A stretch of DNA of 64,000 nucleotides from Lachnospiraceae bacterium AC3007 (GTDB taxonomy: Bacteria > Bacillota > Clostridia > Lachnospirales > Lachnospiraceae): the NCBI GenBank assembly GCA_000621405.1, contig JHYK01000015.1, positions 17,511 through 81,510 of the forward strand. The letters are read 5' to 3'. Both the position numbers and the translations under genes were made by a program. This document shows positions 59,873 through 64,000 of the stretch, one piece after another. Below the pieces are notes generated by a model, which was given only the letters and a program-made list of their open reading frames with translations, did not search any database and was not told where the DNA came from. Every line of letters begins with the position of its first letter. Positions within the stretch are counted from its first letter, which is position 1.

Positions 59873-61630
59873 TCAGTTGAAACTCTTTACCCAGTTCAGC
59901 AGGGAATCATGCCATACATTGTCGTATACCGATCGCTTCATATCATCGGTGACAGGTCCGTTCTTAGCCATTTTCTGAAGGATGGCCGACTGGAGCTCCT
60001 CCACGCTCATCTCTTCGTAGGACTTTGATGACGGCACAGGAACCGGCTCCGGAGTCTTTTCGCTTTGAGAAGGCTCCTTCTTTATTTCCCGGGCGTTCTT
60101 TTGAATGTCAGACTGACCGTCCGTGGCGGGCCCGGGCTTTTGCTCCGGCGTCTTCTGAGCCGGGGCGGATTCCTGAGACTGTTGCACCTTGGGAGCGGGC
60201 TCCTGAGTCTGCTGCACCGCAGGAGCAGGCTGCACGGGCTTTATCTCGGAAGGAGGTACAATATCTACTTCCCTTGATCCGCCGTCATCTTCCGGTACAA
60301 AGATGTCACCGCCTGAAGGGGGAAGAGTATAGCTTAGATTACCTCCCGAAGCGTCGACTGTGATCCCGTCTATAAGAGCTTTATATCTTCCGGCGGGCAC
60401 ATTTATGTTAACCTGAGCCGGAGAGTCGTCGTTATTTACAGCAACTACAGCAAGGCCTTCAGCCGACCTTCTTATGAAGGCGTACTGCCTGTTCGTGAGG
60501 AGCAGCTGTTCATACGATCCGTAGGAAAGGCACGGGTGGCTCGTGCGGATATGGCATAATGCCTTAATAAGCTCCCTGAAGGGGCGCTTATCATCATCTG
60601 CCAGGCAGTCCTTTAATGAGAGCGCGGGTCTTATCGGCCAGTCATCGCCTCCTCCTTTTTTTCCTTCAATACCGAATTCGGAGCCGTAATACATTGAGGG
60701 CACACCGGGAAGGGTATAGAGCAGGATGTGAAGAGGCCTGAAATGAGCGCGGTTACTGAGTCTTGAGACGATACGCTCTACGTCGTGATTGTCAGAGAAG
60801 TTGTATAACCTTAATCCCAGCGGATCGCCGCCTCCCATGTCGTAGAGCCTTTTGACCGTGTGAGCGATCTCAAAATAATTATGATCATTGTGGCCGGAAT
60901 AGAGAGCCTTGTGGAGATGGTAATTGGTAACGGCATGGAGGTGCGCATCTCTTTCCCAGCGGATGTATTCGCCGTGGATCACTTCGCCCATGAGATAGAA
61001 GTCTGGCTTCACTTCGGATCCGACACGTGCGAGCATCTGCATAAAATCAAAGTCCAGCACATCCGCGGCGTCGAGTCTCAGACCGTCTATATCAAATTCG
61101 CTGACCCAGAACCTTATGACATCAGCGATATAGTCCTGCACTTCGGGATTTTTCTGGTTGAGGCGGACCAGAAGATCGTAGCCTCCCCAGTTGTCATATG
61201 AAAAACCGTCGTTGAAGCTGTTGTTGCCGCCGAGATTGACTCCGGAATACCATCCAAGATACCGGGAGGACTCGCGATGCTCCCTGATATCCCTGAAGGC
61301 GAAGAAATTCCTTCCTGTATGATTGAACACGCCGTCTAATATGACGCGTATCCCTCTCTTGTGACAGTCTGCGACGAAGGCCTTGAGATCCTCATTGGTG
61401 CCGAGCCTGCTGTCGAGCTTTTTGTAATCGGTAGTCTCATAACCGTGTCCTTCGGACTCGAAGAGCGGTCCTATATATATGCCGGTAAATCCCATATCCG
61501 CTATGTACTCGACCCAGCCTGCCAGGTCTGTGAGCCTGTGAACGGGCTCTCCGTAACTGTTCTCATGAGGGCACCCCAGAAGACCGAGGGGGTAGATGTG
61601 ATAGAAGACTGCTTCGTCAAACCATGCCAT
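59873..61630 (-). CDS. Cytoplasmic GH13 alpha-amylase-type enzyme with Pro-rich tail
   Basis: 585 residues with no signal peptide. The TIM barrel has all GH13 regions: DGVFNHTG (about 99-106), GLRLDAADVL with nucleophile Asp187, GEVIHGEY with acid Glu216 and FSDNHDVERI with Asp283. A short beta C-domain ends near 450. It continues with a Pro/Gln/Glu-rich linker (about 455-535) with repeated VQQTQEPAPKVQQSQESAP-like units, and a small helical end domain (about 535-585, SYEEMSVEELQSAILQKM). It is likely a maltodextrin- or glycogen-acting hydrolase or transferase. The tail is unusual for intracellular GH13 enzymes and may bind a partner. GGAGGTGATC lies before the start. Confidence 0.92.
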   Translation of the reverse strand: MAWFDEAVFYHIYPLGLLGCPHENSYGEPVHRLTDLAGWVEYIADMGFTGIYIGPLFESEGHGYETTDYKKLDSRLGTNEDLKAFVADCHKRGIRVILDGVFNHTGRNFFAFRDIREHRESSRYLGWYSGVNLGGNNSFNDGFSYDNWGGYDLLVRLNQKNPEVQDYIADVIRFWVSEFDIDGLRLDAADVLDFDFMQMLARVGSEVKPDFYLMGEVIHGEYIRWERDAHLHAVTNYHLHKALYSGHNDHNYFEIAHTVKRLYDMGGGDPLGLRLYNFSDNHDVERIVSRLSNRAHFRPLHILLYTLPGVPSMYYGSEFGIEGKKGGGDDWPIRPALSLKDCLADDDKRPFRELIKALCHIRTSHPCLSYGSYEQLLLTNRQYAFIRRSAEGLAVVAVNNDDSPAQVNINVPAGRYKALIDGITVDASGGNLSYTLPPSGGDIFVPEDDGGSREVDIVPPSEIKPVQPAPAVQQTQEPAPKVQQSQESAPAQKTPEQKPGPATDGQSDIQKNAREIKKEPSQSEKTPEPVPVPSSKSYEEMSVEELQSAILQKMAKNGPVTDDMKRSVYDNVWHDSLLNWVKSFN

Positions 61631-61925
61631 TATAGATCACCTCCGAAGTATATATTTCATCACAGTCACCGGTCCGACGGCATATGCCGATCCGCGGGCC
61701 GCAAATGATAAAATCCGCATACGGTATTTTATCAAATTTTATATTTTTTTTGAAGAGGATGTTGTGGCGGAAAAACAGGCAAATACTAGATGTTGAGGTT
61801 GATCGCGGGGGAAAGAAAAAATATATTTTAATTGATGAGGAAGCGGATTCAAAACTTGTTTTATCATCAGTATTTTTGTGGTATTATATATAACACTTGT
61901 AAAAAACGGATTCAGGAGACAGACA
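61631..61925. other. Divergent intergenic region between GH13 and CheC/FliY-like genes
   Basis: No gene is supported. On the - strand TGATAAAAT (61726-61734) could be the -10 of the GH13 gene. On the + strand TGGTATTAT near 61877-61886 could be the -10 of the CheC-like gene. The middle is AT-rich with A- and T-runs. Confidence 0.45.
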
Positions 61926-62531
61926 ATGGCAGATTCTTTGACACCCATCCAGGTGGATATACTTGGAGAGATAGCAAATATAACCATGGGTAACTCGGCT
62001 ACGACGCTTTCGGTCATGGTCCAGCACAAGGTTGACATAACTACACCCAAGGTTGAGATAATAAAGAGAAGCTCGGCTCTGGATGATTATGATAAGACCT
62101 GCGTCTTCGTCAACATCCACTATGTGAAGGGCATCACCGGCAATAATATCTTCATCCTGAAGGAGCATGATGTCCTCGTTATGACGGACCTTATGATGGG
62201 CGGATCCGGACAGAATGTGACAGGAGAGCTGGGAGAGCTCCAGAAGAGCGCGGTCTCTGAAGCCATGAACCAGATGATGGGGAGCGCTGCGACATCCATG
62301 TCGACCATGCTTCACAGACCGATAGACATCAGTACTCCTTCGGTCGAGATGATAGATGTCAATTCGGTCAAGATATTTGAAAAGATGTTTGACAATCCTG
62401 CGGATCTTTTCGTGAAGATAGCTTTCCGTCTCGAGATAGAGCCCAAGATAATGGACAGTATCATGGTTCAGCTCTATCCTCTTGATTTTGCTCTCGATAT
62501 GTGCGGGATCTTCACCGGTAACAACAACTGA
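61926..62531 (+). CDS. CheC/FliY-N-like CheY-P phosphatase family protein
   Basis: 201 residues from ATG at 61926 with AGGAG before it; the upstream in-frame start is rejected as it reads promoter sequence. Two CheC phosphatase helices are present: LGEIANITMGNSATTLS with Glu15 and Asn18, and SAVSEAMNQMMGSAATSM with Glu112 and Asn115. The repeated VDITTPKVE and IDISTPSVE strands are those of FliY. CheC-type proteins remove phosphate from CheY, and FliY carries this domain fused to a FliN part in the flagellar switch. The FliN part is missing, and no flagellar or che genes lie nearby. It may act on another receiver, for instance in c-di-GMP or two-component signalling. Confidence 0.88.
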   Translation: MADSLTPIQVDILGEIANITMGNSATTLSVMVQHKVDITTPKVEIIKRSSALDDYDKTCVFVNIHYVKGITGNNIFILKEHDVLVMTDLMMGGSGQNVTGELGELQKSAVSEAMNQMMGSAATSMSTMLHRPIDISTPSVEMIDVNSVKIFEKMFDNPADLFVKIAFRLEIEPKIMDSIMVQLYPLDFALDMCGIFTGNNN

Positions 62532-62543
62532 CGGCTGCATGGT

Positions 62544-62571
62544 TTGTAATTTCCATGCTGTGTAGTATAAT
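62544..62571 (+). promoter_or_regulatory. Promoter of the zinc-ribbon membrane protein gene
   Basis: TTGTAA (62544-62549), a 16-base spacer and consensus TATAAT (62566-62571), followed by AAGGAGG at 62599-62605. Confidence 0.6.
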
Positions 62572-62608
62572 ATCCTGATAGCAGAATCATATTTCTAAGG
62601 AGGTCAAT

Positions 62609-63166
62609 ATGAAAACTTGTCCTAAATGCGGTAATAAACTGGGCGATGAGGCCCTTTTCTGCAATAACTGCGGATTCACGATGTCAAATGTTGCTTCGGA
62701 TAACGGAGCGGGTAATCCCAATCCCAATCCCAATCCTCAGCCTCAGCCCCAGCCTCAGGCTCCCAATAACGGATCCTGGCAGAATAACGGTCAGCAGGCT
62801 TATCAGCAGCCCTATGTGGCGCCTTCGTATGATCCCGGTGATCACACGAGAGAATTCGATCCCAAGGATATTGCGGATAACAAGCTCTATGCCACGCTTC
62901 CGTATTTCTTCGGAATACTTGGCATAATACCTGCTCTTCTTGTAAAGGATTCTCCCTTCACGGAGTTCCACATCAAGGCTTCGATAAGGCTCACCCTCGC
63001 AAGTATACTTCTTCTGGTACCCTGCATAATCCCTGTACTCGGATGGATCGTAAGCGGTATCGGATATATAGTCTTAACGGTGCTGTATATCATGGCTATC
63101 GTATGGGTGCTTCAGGGCAAGGCTAAGGATATTCCCATCATCAGCAAGATCGGCTTTTTGAAGTAA
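62609..63166 (+). CDS. Zinc-ribbon membrane protein, DUF4870/YckC-like
   Basis: 185 residues. The N-terminus is a zinc ribbon CPKCG...CNNCG (about 4-21). An Asn/Pro/Gln-rich linker with tandem NP and QP repeats (about 33-72) leads to a region with three to four helices (about 95-170): PYFFGILGIIPALLV, LASILLLVPCIIPVLGWIVSGIG and a final helix. These are chaperone- or envelope-linked proteins of unknown function, common in Firmicutes. The start has AAGGAGG. A long terminator follows. Confidence 0.85.
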   Translation: MKTCPKCGNKLGDEALFCNNCGFTMSNVASDNGAGNPNPNPNPQPQPQPQAPNNGSWQNNGQQAYQQPYVAPSYDPGDHTREFDPKDIADNKLYATLPYFFGILGIIPALLVKDSPFTEFHIKASIRLTLASILLLVPCIIPVLGWIVSGIGYIVLTVLYIMAIVWVLQGKAKDIPIISKIGFLK

Positions 63167-63185
63167 CGACACAGCAAAAATAAAC

Positions 63186-63246
63186 GAAGCGGATGGATCC
63201 GATAGATATCATTATAATATTTATCTGACAGTCCGCTTCTTTTTTA
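63186..63246 (+). terminator. Intrinsic terminator after the zinc-ribbon protein gene
   Basis: GAAGCGGA (63186-63193) pairs with TCCGCTTC (63232-63239), then a T-run. The 38-base loop carries an inner AGATA/TATCT stem, an unusually large loop. Confidence 0.75.
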
Positions 63247-63284
63247 TTCTTTATATCGCCACATTAGAAGGCGGAGGGGTGCAC

Positions 63285-63638
63285 ATGGCAAAGAACGGGT
63301 TGCTTTCAACATTTACTGACAGTGATTTCAGGGGGATGATAGCGGGAGAGAGATATGATCTCTCCGACATAGTTTCCTTATCTTATGTGACAAACAAGAG
63401 CACGGGAGAGAGGATGGCAAGGGCAGTCCTCTCGGACGGAGTGACTCTGATAAAGCATGTCGGACCCAGGGGCACGGGAGATAAGATAGATCATGTGATA
63501 CCCTCCTACAGGAATATAGCTTCAAGAAATGCTGTGATCCTCGACCTTGCGGCAGATCCTGATCTGACTCAGGAGATGATAGCTGCAATGATGGATATCA
63601 GCCAGTCAACGGTCTCCAACGTACTGAGGAATTCATAG
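63285..63638 (+). CDS. Small HTH-containing protein, family unknown
   Basis: 117 residues from ATG at 63285, with GGAGGGG about 6 bases before it. The N-terminal 75 residues are of unrecognised fold: DFRGMIAGERYDLSDIVSLS and RMARAVLSDGVTLIKHVG. The C-terminal 40 residues form a helix-turn-helix, LAADPDLTQEMIAAMMDISQ followed by STVSNVLRNS, of the type in sigma-like and LacI-like regulators. It could be a DNA-binding regulator, but operator and target are unknown. Confidence 0.7.
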   Translation: MAKNGLLSTFTDSDFRGMIAGERYDLSDIVSLSYVTNKSTGERMARAVLSDGVTLIKHVGPRGTGDKIDHVIPSYRNIASRNAVILDLAADPDLTQEMIAAMMDISQSTVSNVLRNS

Positions 63639-63730
63639 AACATTACGGATAAGATGAAGGATAAAAAAACCGGGGCGCAATGATCAGGGGTCTGTCAAGT
63701 AGACAGGCAAAATATACAAAATATCAAAAG

Positions 63731-63764
63731 AAAAGGTGGTCACTTAATCAGTGATCACCTTTTT
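63731..63764. terminator. Bidirectional-type terminator
   Basis: AAAAGGTGGTCACT pairs with AGTGATCACCTTTT (one G-T pair) around TAATC, with T and A tails on either side. It follows CTGTC-AAGTA-GACAG at 63706-63720. Confidence 0.75.
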
Positions 63765-63792
63765 GCTATGTTGATGGTGGTAGCCATCATAT

Positions 63793-63948
63793 ATATCCTT
63801 GATCTGCTTGTTGACTACTATAACTGCCAGGAAACAACTGTCAACCCTGCGCAAAGCGCACCGTGAAGCGGCTTTGGGGTTGACAGTTGTTTCCTGGCAG
63901 CTATTCTGTAATCAAGCAGATCAAGGATATTTGTGCGCGTTAGCGCAC
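63793..63948 (+). repeat. Large nested palindrome at the window end
   Basis: An outer 18-bp perfect stem (63793-63810 with 63913-63930) encloses an inner 24-bp perfect stem (63824-63847 with 63877-63900). A further hairpin GTGCGC-GTTA-GCGCAC follows at 63933-63948. The outer arm reads ATATCCTTGATCTGCTTG, and the inner arm contains CCAGGAAACAACTGTCAACC. No gene is supported from 63639 to 64000. The layered design resembles the 49397-49515 element. Confidence 0.9.
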
Positions 63949-64000
63949 TTTATTCAAGGGAAGAGTCGTCAGACTCTGGCTGCATTTTTTAGATTATTAT

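Overview
The window reads as a chromosomal segment of an anaerobic, low-oxygen-metabolism member of the Clostridia, most likely Lachnospiraceae (Butyrivibrio/Roseburia-like). This is inferred from pyruvate formate-lyase and its activase, HemZ, AsnA, the DUF3048 lipoprotein, eukaryotic-type Ser/Thr kinases with propeller-like outer domains, ECF transport, and moderately high GC with many AGG/AGA and ATA codons. There is no rRNA, CRISPR array, intact insertion sequence or prophage. Nearly all genes are on the + strand in tightly coupled operons with many ATGA-type overlaps.

Layout. 1-503: end of a fabH-like gene and a MarR regulator. 549-2079: a tocopherol-cyclase/CrtC-like gene bracketed by copies of a palindromic repeat, then tRNA-Arg and tRNA-His. 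2132-8557: a coupled operon of acyltransferase, acyl-AMP/CoA ligase, HD-GYP protein with a cellulose-binding-like outer domain, GT2 glycosyltransferase and a large membrane protein. 8749-22182: a surface-glycan cluster: rmlB, rmlA, GH25 muramidase, rmlC, ABC export permease and ATPase, a methyltransferase-kinase fusion resembling WbdD, two long GT2 enzymes and an anchored protein. rmlD is absent. 22257-23467 (- strand): LiaF-like and LytTR proteins. 23802-26357: SPFH protein and glycerol kinase.

26420-35697: a signalling operon with three paralogous transmembrane Ser/Thr kinases (two with propeller-like sensors, one with PDZ), a small protein with two phosphoacceptor-like repeats and a truncated FHA region, a PP2C phosphatase and a diguanylate cyclase. 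35876-42649: pflB, three successive terminators in repeat blocks, a zinc-ribbon protein, a double-TPM protein and pflA. 42669-43685 (-): a HydE/PylB/BioB-like radical SAM enzyme. 43890-45292: two EutS/PduU-type microcompartment shell proteins and a EutP/PduV GTPase with no other compartment genes. 45317-49014: DUF6106-like protein, guaB, membrane protein and SEC-C methionine aminopeptidase. 49587-56744: asnA, a small anchored protein, a nuclease-helicase fusion, hemZ and a hybrid histidine kinase. 56854-64000: tRNA-Gly, DUF3048 lipoprotein, HAD phosphatase, ECF S component, cytoplasmic GH13, CheC/FliY-like protein, zinc-ribbon membrane protein, a small HTH protein and a dense palindrome block.

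Two themes stand out. One is coupled signalling: Ser/Thr phosphorylation and c-di-GMP synthesis lie in one operon, and a c-di-GMP hydrolase-type protein lies in another with envelope enzymes. The other is a set of at least four families of intergenic palindromic repeats. Some supply a promoter box, a stop codon or terminators to neighbouring genes.
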